A stretch of DNA of 64,000 nt from the NCBI GenBank assembly GCA_947685225.1, contig CANTUV010000056.1, positions 384,501 to 448,500 of the forward strand, in the 5' to 3' direction. How positions within the stretch are numbered: position 1 is the first letter of the stretch; each line of letters opens with the position of its first letter. The DNA comes from Garcia nutans (Eukaryota > Streptophyta > Magnoliopsida > Malpighiales > Euphorbiaceae). The notes under the pieces are model-generated. The model had not been told where the DNA came from. It made no database searches and saw nothing but the letters and a program-made list of their open reading frames with translations. This document shows positions 1 to 12,900 of the stretch, in pieces. Made by a program: the position numbers and the translations under genes.

Positions 1-1893
1 ATCTTTGGATGTGCTTCTCCATGGTAAAACAACTGATGATCCAGGATCTATAGAAATTAAATTAACATCTGTGCTATTTGGTCCATGCCCAGTTAATTGT
101 TGCCTCCTACGAATCCAACGCCTACGACGCACAACATCAGGAGAAGATTTTGCATTTGACTTTGGAGTTGGAGGCCACTTCAAACTGCGGAAGTCAGGCC
201 CATACGTCCATCCATCATCATCAACAGGACATGATTTATCAACAATCCATGAAGATGTCCATTGCCATCCAGGAGGAAGGGAAGGTTCAAAAAATTCCTT
301 CAAATTAAAACACAAGTCAGGTGAGCTTATGCTCTTTAGAAATAAACAATGTTAGATATAAGTAAAAAAGTTGCTTTCCAAATCTACTAACATTTGATGA
401 ATATGAGAAATCCCTGGTGCTCCAACGCCCTGGATTATTACTTCTAAGAATAGACCACTTGCTACCCCAACCGGAAATGAGATGATAACATTGATTTTCA
501 AAGATCTCTTCTATCACAATGTTAATGTTGCTTGCTCCTGAAGAGGAAACTGAAGATGCATGATATACAGAGACATCCAATTTAATATCTGAATCATTCA
601 CTACTATTGCAAGACCCCTGAAAATTGCGTGCTTCTTGCCATTTTTCATGACCACTTCCATGGCTATAAAATCATTCTCTAATGATTTGGGCACCACAGA
701 CAGTGGAAGCAATGAACGAATACCCTCCCAAGAGCCCTCAGAGCCCAGACGAACCCAGAAACCTATGTCTCTCTTACTTGAATACTCAATCTCTTTATCA
801 CCTTGAAAGTTTGATACCATATTCCTCTCAAAATAAGTAGTTGAAACTAATAGGTGTCCACAATCATGTAACTCTTGAACATTGTCTTGCTGAGCCTGAA
901 AAAGAGAATGATAAGAGAACAAAAACATACAAAAACACAAGATGCCTGTTAAATGTATACAGAGTTAATAAGTGTATCTCACCCTTCTTCTTAGAGGATA
1001 TGACACAATACCCTGGATATTATTGGGTTGATGTAACATCCTTGCTGAGGGCACTTTCTTCAGCATGACTGTTCCATGTTCAACAGGTAATGAGAGTGCA
1101 CCAACAACTTCTCCTGTGTCCAATTCAAAGCAAATGAAAAATCCATTTCATATAAAGGTTGCCTTCATGAGATTAGTTATATTGTTAATAATGATTGTAA
1201 AAGTGATGAAGAACATGCATTAAATAACAAATTCTAAGGAGGCACATAACAAAACGGAGAAGCTCCCTACTTGCCTTGAATGACATAGGCAGAGCCTCCC
1301 ATTGTAAGCCCTTACGGGCCAGCAAATTTTTTCTCAAGAATAATTAGTTCAAATCTTGTGTATTGCAGCTGATGGTTTGTGTTAAGCTGATGGTTTGATG
1401 GTTTTTCTCAAGAATAATTAGGCTGATGCCTTGATCATCAGAAAAAAAAAAAAGGCTGATGCCAAGCCATTATTAAGCTTTCCTCTTAAAAGCTCAACTG
1501 AGACCAAGCTGAGTTTGAGCATGGTTGTAGACCTACCAAGCCAAGCATGAAGCACTAAGTCTGTACACCCCTACCACCTGATAACCTTGAACCTCTTTTT
1601 TTTTTTTTAAATGAAAAAATTATGAAGGATAAATCTAATATGACAACCAAACTAAATACATTTAGTTGTTCTCTAAATCTCAGGAAGAAATGTCAATGAA
1701 GTGGTTATTGAAGGTGTTAAATATTAAAGAAATACTCAGATCAACAACCCAAGAGGTAGATAACAGAAAATCAGATTCATCAAGTTCAATGCAACTTTAC
1801 ATTAAAATAAATTGCAAAAATTAAACTGTAGCATATACCCTTTCCAGCTCTTGCAGCAAGATTTGTGACCTCCACGTCTAACTTAGCAATCCC
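1..1893 (-). CDS. VPS13: VPS13 exons 46-49: SHR-BD to DysF-like segment, cut by window edge
   Basis: Exons 1839-1893, 983-1113, 392-895 (504 bp) and 1-297 (incomplete). Exon 49 encodes PPGWQWTSSWIVDKS, then DGWTYGPDFRSLKWPP, matching the dysferlin/peroxin-like DysF motif pattern of tryptophans in plant VPS13 proteins. An arginine-rich run (VVRRRRWIRRR) follows, as expected at the end of a DysF repeat. The frame is open to base 1. Introns 1114-1838 and 1894-3056 hold no recognised gene; the latter has an AAAT tetranucleotide run near 2608-2629. Confidence 0.9.
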
Positions 1894-3933
1894 CTGACAC
1901 AGTTGAAATAATTTTCAGTAAAATCACTCCAATAATTAGTGAAGAGTCAAAAATAAGGTACCCCTTAAATTGAAATGACAATGGGAAATAAAAATGGTGG
2001 GTCAGATAATCTAGGTATAAGACAGTTAAAAAACCAACAAACATGCAATGGGGAAAATGCCATTTACAAAACACAGAAGAAGAAACTGTAGGGAGTCCCT
2101 TTGCCACATACAGCAATAGATTTTAGCCCAATAACATGGTTTCAAATCACAAGCTTTTATCCTATAAAACATAATTTCTTCCCTCCACATTTCTCCAAAG
2201 GACTGCAAAACTTTAATATTTTCTTAACAGAACATTACTCCAGTAACTATAATGAAAGCAATAGCATCACATGTGGAATGAGCTTAGCAACTATAAGACA
2301 ATCTCAAGCAAACACCAGTCTGTAATATATTTGGAGTACCAATCAGAGTATCTGACATCCATCAAATTTTTATTTATATTTTTAGCAACAAACAGAAAAC
2401 TTGGGTAAAATCAAGAGATGCCGACTGAAATATTTAATAAAATGAAAAGGAAAATAAAATAAACAATTTGGTAGATTATTTTAGTGCTTCAACCTGCAAC
2501 TTCATCCCTGTAGCATCAATGCCTCACAGATGAGTTTGCTGGTAAAAGGTTAACAGGAGAGCTCATAAAGGGTTGGCATAGTTACAAACCCAAAAACACA
2601 AATATGCAAATAAATAAATAAATAAATAAGCTTCCAAATATGAATTAATGCAAAAAATGCTACATTTAGAAACAAGAACAATGTGCTAATTTAGCTGCTG
2701 TTTGCTGACTCATTCTCACGTTAAATTATTAAATATCTAAACATAATACTCAACAACTCAACAAAGCCTTAAATATCTAAACATAATAACTGAAATAAAT
2801 TGCACCAGATGGTGATGGAGACCCTAATTGAATTTTCATGGAATAAATGGCATCTCTGACAAAAGGTTATCGAATCCCAGTTTAATATCACAAATGGGAG
2901 GGAGAAATGAATGCGCTCATCCAGTCACCTAGAAAGCATATTAGATGCAAAACAAGCATATGACGACCCAAAACACTGATACCAAAATTGTTGCCAATTG
3001 GTAGCAGCAAATTAGAAGAGGGTAATAACCAGAATGAATTACTAAAACAAGAATACCTTTCGAGGAATTTCAAAGATGAATAGTTCATTCCACTTCGCAT
3101 TGCCAGAATTGAGCTCTTTTGTTGTTGGAAGTATGGGCCTCACACATTTCGTCCTTGCACTTTGAGGAAAATTTTTTTGCTGATCTGTTCCCTTACTATC
3201 AACAACAAGCCGTAAGGCACAAAAGAAGTTATGGCTACTACCATCATCGATGATGGGCAAACCCTGCAGAAAGCAGGAAGATCCATCTTTACTAACAGCA
3301 GCAGCAGCAAACAAAATTTACTATATACAATTCATAAGATGAGCCAAATATTGCAACCTTAGCTTCAAGTATCTTGACAACAACATAACAGCGTGCTTCC
3401 CTAGATTCATTTGCAACTTTTAACCTGTCAGAAAATCTTGTAGGAGGAACCCACACAGAAGTACAGCCACCATGAGGTAGCTGCTCAATTACATTCAAAT
3501 CATCCTCGACCCTTTTCAGATAAATATCACATCCAAGTTCATTTTCTATTGTAACAGTCTGAAAATCATCTTCATCCAAAGCAGAATAAGTTGAATCCGC
3601 TTCATGCCTACGACAACCACCAACTTCCTGCACTTTTTCAGATTTAATAAATCAAACAAATTCAAAAGATTTTTGAGAAAAAAAAAGAGCATTTAGAAAT
3701 CATTTAACCTCATTTAGCTTCATCGCTTTCTGATCAATTTCTAGCTGCTTCCTCCAAGAAAGGATGGTTCCTACAAAAGTTTCAAGGCTGGCTGCACTAA
3801 CATTTACATTCAGGATACTGGTTGCAGCAATACGTACTTTTTTTGCAAGCCTTGGTGGTGGATGTACATTGGTATCATATGTTTCAAACCTTGCAAAGGA
3901 GAAATTAAACAATATCAAGGAAATTTATCAACT

Positions 3934-3965
<32 letters not shown>

Positions 3966-6900
3966 TAAGCCTTAATCCCAAACAAGTTGGGGTCGGCTGT
4001 ATGGATTCTCAACAAAATAAGCTCAAAAGACACCAAAAAAGATACTCCAGCCTTAGGCCCCTTCCAAGACACGGATTTTACGTCTCCATTCAAGTCTGTC
4101 ATTAATCAAATCCGCATCAAGATCTAAGGCACGTAAGTCTCTTGCTATCACCTCCTTCCACACAGTTCTAGGTCTGCCACAACCTCTAGCCCCCTCAATC
4201 AACAAATTCTCACACTTACGAACCGCAGCATTAGGAGGTCTTCTTAAAACATGCCCATACCATCTAAGTCTTCCTTCCCTCACCTTATCTCCGACGTCCG
4301 CTACTTGGACTTTTTGTCGAATATGAACATTCTTAATTTTGTCCAGTCTGGTATGTCCACACATCCATCTTAGCATCCTCATTTCTGCCACACTCATCTT
4401 ATGCAAATGTTGTCCCGTTGGTGCCCAACACTCACTACCATAGAGCATCGCAGGTCTAACAACCGTCCTATAGAATTTACCTTTCACTTTCAGAGGTATT
4501 TTCTTATCACATAGAACCCCAGTCGCACCCTTCCACTTCAACCACCCTACCTGTATTCTGTGAGCCACATCTTCATCTATACGGCCATCATTCTGGAACA
4601 CCGAACCCAAATATTTGAAGTGCTTGGTTTTAGGAACCAAAACTCCATCCAACTTAACCTCATGTTCCTGCTTCTTCCTTAGACAGAACTCACAGTGCAT
4701 ATATTCCGTTTTACTCCTACTTAACTTAAAACCCTTGTCCTCGAGGGTTTTTCTCCACACTTCCAACTTACTGTTTACACCAGCACTAGTCTCATCAATT
4801 AAAATAATGTCATCAGCAAACAACATACACCAAGGAACATCGTCTTGTATGCTTCTGGTTAGCTCGTCCATAACCAGGGTAAATAAATATGGACTCATGG
4901 CCGAACCTTGATGCAATCCGGTAGTAATGGGGAAAGCCTCAGTGTCTCCACCAGGTGTTTTCACACTAGTGGATGCATTCTCATACATGTATAGACAATG
5001 TTCATCAATATACACACCAAATACAGTATAGACAACATTACTTGAAGATTCCATCAAATGGTTCTACAAGTGGCTCCCATGCTTCTAACTGTGTATTGAA
5101 AGTTGATGCAGCGATAGAGGAAATGAGTACAGCATTCATTGCCTCTAGTCGACCATGTGTTGCAAGCTTGATATTGTTTATTGTAGTATCAAATAGAGGT
5201 GTCATCTGGAAGGGAACTCATCAAAAAAATAGAATAAGAAAGAAAAAAATATATTTATGTTAATGTTTAAGGTGCTGTAGTTCCAGATTCTACGAACCAT
5301 TCCCCATAAGTTGTCTAAAATAGTTACAGAGATGCATCTTAGCTTCAGCTCGGCAGTTATGTTTTCCTTTAGCTTTGGCTTCACAGAATCACCAATTGCA
5401 AATGCCAACCGGCCTGAAGGCTTTTTCAGATCAGAGCGGGCAAGAAAAGTGCAAGCCTAAAGAAACATGGGATAAAAAAAAAGGCATTATAATTCCTTAG
5501 GTTGTAAAACTTCAATGGGTTGACAGCCAAAACATAGACAAACATGGATTCCAACAATTCAAGAACTAAAGCTAGATATTTAATAGAAGCTGTAATGATA
5601 ATCACAATACACAGAAACCACTAAAGACAATGACAAATTCAGGCTAAAAGTTCAGAAACTCTCATCTTAACCTGATTTTCAACTTTCCAAAGGCTCCAAC
5701 ATTGGGATGCTTTTGAACTTGAAGATCTTGATATTGGCACCTCAATCACATTTACTTGATTGACAAGGTCCATCCTTGGGCAGCAAACTAAAGGTAATTC
5801 AGGTGTTTCATCTGTTCTGGTTACAACACATCCTAGTGAAGCATGACCAGGAGGAGCAACTGGATACCAGAAAAAGGCTTCATCAATGCCTTTCCCCACA
5901 ATATGAGCAACTTTAGTAAATTGCACAGGTCTTGAAGAGATTTCAGGATTGTCAGCCCTAAATATTACGCTCAAAGCCGGTGGTTCCAAGCTGCAAGGTA
6001 CAAGAGTAGTACCACAGATTGATTAATGAAAACATGCAACAAAAGAAATAACTAGTAAGGGTTGAAACAAAAAGAAGCATAATAATATTCTCTAACCCTT
6101 CAGTAATGCAATCTCCTAGCATAGCATAACCAGGACGCGCAATAGGTCGCCATATCGAGACAGGTCGCCGTGCTTCACAACCCTTGTCCCACCATATCCT
6201 CTCAAAATTGGGAGTTGATATATAACAATTAGATATTTTTGAAATTGATCGGATGATGTCCCATTCAGAGGAACTTTCATTCCCACTGCCTATTCGCTGA
6301 CTTTTATTGCCACGGTCAACAGTCAAATCTGATGCAGTTTTGTTAGTAGAAGAATGATGTCTAACAGAGTTCCAGATGAGAAGATGACTCGTGTCACAAC
6401 TATTGACGCTGGGAGGAAATTCAGTTGATGAGTGAGCATAAAAAGATGCAATAACATTGTCTATACGCCAAATACTAAACCCAGAAGCAGATGATGGATT
6501 TGGAGGCACATTAAATATGCATTCTGAATATGTTGTTGATGCTACAAGGTCAGACCGTAAGCAATAGACTACATGATTTGCTGGTGGTTGGCTTCCTATA
6601 TTCACTACACAACCCAATGCCATGTATCCCGCTGGTGCAATAGGTATCCAAAGAGAACAATCACTATCAGAATCAGAATGGGCTTCACCTCCAGATCCTA
6701 GAATTCCAGAGAAAGAGGCAACAAGATTGAATCCATCCGGCTTTCTCACACGTCCATACATATTACTTACTGCCATGACTGCTTGTGAAGGAGGAATTGG
6801 CCTGACATATTCAGATAATCAAATTTTACAAACGAAACAAAACAGAAAAGGAAAACTTCAAGCCACATGGCCAGAAAAATGAAATAACATAAACATAGAT

Positions 6901-9900
6901 ATTTAAGATTGATGGAACCAATTCTGAGTACAAATACAGAGAGGGAAAAAATACAATTTCAATGGTAGACAAAAGAAAATTACAACACTAATAATGAAAA
7001 TATCAAAATCCAGTTCAAAAAAATTGCAGATGGAATCCTCCATGAGTTGCCTATTATGGATATGTGTGTATATCACATCTTCCACATTCCCAAAAATTGA
7101 TGAATTAAAAATGAGGCAGCTTCATTATATTTCAAACATATTGTTACAACATCAAAATCAAGAATGGAGCAGTTGTAACTGGCATTTTACAACCAGAACT
7201 AAAAGTAACCCCTTATTACTTTGTTAGGCCATATTTGAAATTTGAGAAAAAAAAAGTTAATATAATAACTGTTCCAAGAAAATGTGTTTTGTCTTATAAA
7301 ATAAAACTACTCAACAGAACTCAAGAAAGTCGACAATTTCTTCAAAGTAAATCTAAATGAAATTAATTTTGCATAATGCACACTTCTAACCACTAGCAAT
7401 TATAAACTATGAACACTGTATGATGCACTATGATGGTCATGCATCATGCCAGCTGTGATTAAATAATCTTTTTAAGTCAGTCATCCTATAATGTCACTCA
7501 ATCTAGTAAGCGTTCAGCCACACTCATCCTATAATGTCACTCAATCTAATAAATGTCCAGCCACATTAAGAATAAAATAAGAGAGATGTGAAGAACTTTA
7601 CGAATCAAGATCAAGTTTACCTTGATGTCACACAATCTCCCAATATAACATAATTTGATGGAGCCTGAGGCCTCCAGAAGGTAAGGCTATTACAAGGCCC
7701 ATTTTCTGCATAAAATACCAAAATGATGATAAGAAAGACAAAAAAGGTAATTCCATTGATTAAGAATGTCCTACAGTTCAAGGACAGACAAAATTAAGAT
7801 ACTAGTATCAAATATAAAATCATCAGAGCCTCCAGTTAAGAATAAGTCAACCTTTTGGGGAGACCCATATTCGGTCATAGCTAATACAAGGTGCCAAGGG
7901 AATAGCATTTCCAAATTGTAATGCTGCAGCAACCTGATTCTGCAAGTTAAGTAAAAGAGAAATGGCACCCATGGAAAGATGGAAGCATATATCTGTAGAA
8001 ATCAAAGACATATTTGTCTTCTCCTTGACAGATGTATACCCCCCTGAAATATCCACTGGATCCAGAATCATGAGACCAGAACCAGCCTCAACTGTCAGAT
8101 CCTTCACCAGGGCCCGAATCCAGGTATCCTTATCTTTTGAGGCATACCTGTCAAGAAGCAGACAACCAAGTTCAATTCCTATTTAAGAATACATTAAAAT
8201 TTTTAAATGGCATGACGGCAAAAAGACAGAACAAAAGGAAAGAAGGTAAAAGCCCACGCCACCAAAAGATACCTACATTAAGGTGAAACCAATAACCTAG
8301 TTATGCTCATCATTTACAAATATTAAATGATTACAATGTAATTCACAAATTTTATGGGATTCAAATGGTAAATAGGTGCACTAGATGTCTATTCTCCGCT
8401 TTCTTTAGTGTATTTTATCCTAATTCATAATAATCATCTATTTTTAATAAAAGAAATCATATCATTATATATGAGAATTTGAGCTATCCTTTACATTAGA
8501 ATCTTCTAAGTTCACATCAATAATGTACATAAATAGAACTCAATTCAATCTTAATCCCAAAATTAATCGAGATTGGCTATAGGGATTCTTTGTTTACATG
8601 TTATGACAGTTATAAAGCCTATAAATCATATTGTTCTCCTCTACACCAAGTTAGTTTAGGTCTACCTCTTCATTCATCCTCCCCTCTATCATAATTTGCA
8701 CCAACTGGTGCCATAAAAAAACACAGCATACCACCATAATCAGATAGGATCCAGATGCAGGGAAGAAGTAAAGAGGGTAAATTAAGGACATTATCTTAGT
8801 TTGTCTTTGCTTTCTTATTTTTGCTACTTTTTCATTTAAATATGGCATGTTTCATTTTGCATTACTCAGTATCATGATTCTTGCATCTGCTACTGCATGC
8901 TTCCCCATACTATGGAATTCAGAGTGAACTTGATGTCCATCCAGCAGAGCCAAGGACAGTTTTGAAAGCCGCTATTCGAGAGCTAACATAAAGTTTAAAT
9001 TTGAACTGAATTTAAAAGTTGCCACAGCTTAATGGAGAGGTACCAAGAACTACATTTCTACACTTAATAAGAGTAATATTTGAAATGGCATTTTGAGATA
9101 TGGGCATCAGAAAAACAACAAATAAATTATCATGAAGAGAAAGATAAAAAATAAAAAGGCTCTACCTCCCTCTAATGCTTTAAATATGCAGTAAAAAAGA
9201 GCCATAAAAAATACAAGCACATAAAAAAATGCGAAGTAAGAAACTGGTATGCTTACATGAAACTCAAATCCATCTTTGCACGCATAAGCTTTTCACCATA
9301 CGAAGAATCATTTAATGAGGATTTTGTACCATCATAGAAGGTAAACTCAGGAGAAACAACCTGAATACAATCATAATAGTTTCAACTAGATCAGAACAAA
9401 TGTAACTTAGAATCTACAAAGTATATCCTTCTCCAAATTAATAAAATCATTAGCCACTGTGATCATCATCCAAGAATTATTTTATTCATCACTATGACTA
9501 CCTCAATAAAGAAAAGGAACATTTCATCCCATGCTCATCTCGTCAAAAGTTGAATAAGTTAAATATGATGGTGCACCAAAATAAAAAAAAAAAAAGTGAA
9601 AAGTCCCAGGTTGTAATATCACTAACAATGCTCATGGGAGCATTAATTGAACCTCTAAACAGATCACTGTAAGAATTCGAAGGGGAATGCAAAGCATTTC
9701 TTTTCATTAAAATAAGAACTCTCAAGTAAAACTGGCTAAGACAAGTTTTCAGTTGTTAAGACTCATTCTCAAACGTTTCTACATTGTGAGATGGCTTGGA
9801 TTATTCAGAATTGCATTCCTAGCATCTTTGAGGAGCATTGGGTGTGTCTACAATAGTAAGACTTTTTCCAGTCTAAAGGTGGAGATGACAGGGTGGCAGG

Positions 9901-12900
9901 AAAAATACTAAATTTTTCTGAAAAATTTTCCCTTTTTTGGTTGAGTTATACTACATAGTCCTTGTATGGATAAAGATGCACACATTTAGAGAATCAAATT
10001 ATGTTCTTTAAATTTTTTAATGGAACAAGCTAGTGTTTTCAACTTCTATGTGGGCTTATAATTGGCGCTTTTAAGGGGGGTTTCTTTGAGTTTAATCCAA
10101 CATAACCGGATAGTTGTAGTAGTTTGTTAAACATTAAAAGAAGGTTCCTTCTCCTCCAGGTATACTCTCCTTTCTCTCTTCCTCCATATATATCTGTCTC
10201 ATCTAAATAAAAATTCAGCAGTTAGATTTGTATGCCAAAAGCCAATTCCTCAGCCTTTCAGATTAAGTTTTGAATATATGAATACTGAATTTAGAGCTTT
10301 TGCATATAAAACCAACAGCATAACCTATATGGGAAAGCAAACAATGGAGCCATGGATCTTTATTTGGAAAGAACAAAAGAAAACAAAAGACAGAATCAGA
10401 AAGATGAAAACGAGGCAAAAGATGAAACAGAACTCATGGATTGGCCTATCATAGAAACGGAAATTTAGCTCAGTAATTTACTAGCTTAGGTGTTGCTAAT
10501 CAGGTTGATGTTCTATTGTTGCGACAGTCTTACTAAGTTACAATTTACAATGCAAAAGATAGAGTGACTTGCAGGGATAGCTCTTATGATAGTTATATGG
10601 AAAACTATAATAGAAGATCCACTGACCTATATTAAAATGGAATGTACTCGATTATAATCATAAAAATTTGATGAGATCTACTTCAATCTTATACTTAATC
10701 CTGCTTTTCTTCTTCCTACTGTTTGGTTTCCTTATTCTTCTTCTGCTAAAACTCTCTCATTTCCACTCTGTATCTGGGTGGTGCTGTGTGAAAATTTCAT
10801 ATGCCACAGACAAGCCCAAAGAACTTGTTTCAAGAACTTCGCTCTAAACCACTCTTGACTCAATGGTGATCAAAGTTAGGAAAGAACTTTTCTCACACAG
10901 GTATATATTTCTGGAAGGAGGATCACATGAAAAACTTTGCAGACATCAATATTTGCCTTCATGTGTGACAAAGGCAAAAAAGAACAAAAGCCAAGCATAA
11001 TATGTGGCCAGCCTAACATAATATATAACCAGCAGCCCCTAATGACAAGTTTTCATATACGTAAAGCAGACAGCAAGCAGAAACTAATTTGCCAATGTGA
11101 AGTAAACAAATAAAACAAAGGTATATGACATTGAAAACTACAGTAAACCATAAAGGATCAAACAAATGACAGAGGGCAAGACCTGGGCTTCAAAAGTGAA
11201 ACTCTGAACTCCATTTGCATCCTTTAGAGAGTCTGAAGTATTTGAGGTTTCTGATGATTTATGCATGTCGTCCAGAATCTTCATGTCTCTATCAGACGAA
11301 GAATTGTCCATCAACAAAATGTCAACACCATCATCTATGGAGATTGAACAACTGCTATCATTACTCAAGTATGTGTACTTCCTTAGAAGGGAACCATTCT
11401 GATAGAATGAGAAACAACAAAGTATTATATTCAGAAGAAGAAAAAAAGGAGTCAACTGAAAGCAACAAGAAACATCTTAAGCACATACCACAAAAGCAAA
11501 ATTTTAATTAAAAAAAAAAAAGAAAGAAGAAAGAAGGAGAAGTAAACATATCCATCTTCTGCTTTTAGAGGTTTCAACAAGAGAAAAATAACAGAATTGA
11601 TGTTTAGGAGCTACATTCTAAAGACAAAAGGTCACTTGGGGCAAAATAAATACATACATGAACTCATTGAGAATTTCAGCAGTTGCAGCAACATCCCACA
11701 GGTTAAAGAATAAAGAACCATACTTACTATTCAAAAGGTTCATAATTCTCAATTTAATATTGAATAGCCCAGTGAGTGACAAACAAATAAAAGAATATAC
11801 TGGAGACAAATCAGTCAATATTCTTGAGACAAATCAGTCAATATTCTTACCGTTAGACGTTCACACACATGATTTTCCAAATGCAAGTAACATTCATCTC
11901 ATCACAAGATTCAAACTTGAACAATGAATCATGCTTAGAAACACAGTAGCATGCATCTATTTTTAGCGTACTTGGTACTACCACGCAGATACAAAATCCT
12001 GGTAAGCAATAGAGATGTGAAACATCCACAAAAGTGAGGTCATAAAGTATGAAGCAAAGTACCTCAATCTTTACATTAACAAATCGCAGCTTCTTACCAC
12101 GTCCAATTATTATGATTGGTCGGGATCTCACTGAATTCAATTCCTTCATATTGGTATCTTCACTTAGAACCATAACTTTGCCACAACCATCATATGTATA
12201 TTCATCAACTCCCTTGTCATCTGCTATTAACTGCCTAGTTGGGGACAACTGCACCACATCTTCCCTCTGTCTGTGAACAGGTTCTGAGAGTACTATGTTA
12301 TTGCTTCTACAAATAGGATCCTTATTAGGATCCATTGTTTCCTCTCTTCCAGTTATTGCCCCCAGCGAGGGCACAAAAAACTCTCCTACTGCTAGAAGAA
12401 AATCTGGTACAGCAAGAACACGAGGCTGCTGAACACGAACCACACATGACTGGGAGGAAGGTCGCCATCTATAGTCCATCAAGAACATTGTTGAATATGG
12501 CACATCCATGTCAAAGCCAGATTCAGAGTGCATCCTCCTAAAGCTGCTCCTATTCAGTAAATGGGGAAAATTTCCACTAGAAACTTGTTTAGAAATGTCA
12601 GAAGATGATCCAAGCATCAGATGCATTTCAGGTTTTGTATCAGGACGAATGTCTAAGATAGAGAATTTAGGAATAGTAACATAGAGATCTGTTTCAGATA
12701 ATGAAGATGACCGATATGAAACCCATAGACCTTCCAGCTGGAGAGGAAACAATAAAGACATAAAATCATATATAACCTTCAACATAAAAAAGAAAAGCAA
12801 AAAATGTGTGCATGGCTGTGAATGTGTAGTATTACATATATATTAGTGAATTAAAAGACTCACAGCAAGCTGAGCTAAAGGTGATTCATGAACACCATTA

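Noticed and set aside
5..355. Plus-strand open frame of 116 codons
   Set aside because: It is the antisense of VPS13 exon 49, which encodes the recognisable DysF-like segment on the other strand.
1230..1600. Possible small transposon ending in GGTAGGGGTGTACAGA (minus strand)
   Set aside because: One end resembles a hAT-type terminus, but no matching second end or target duplication was found.
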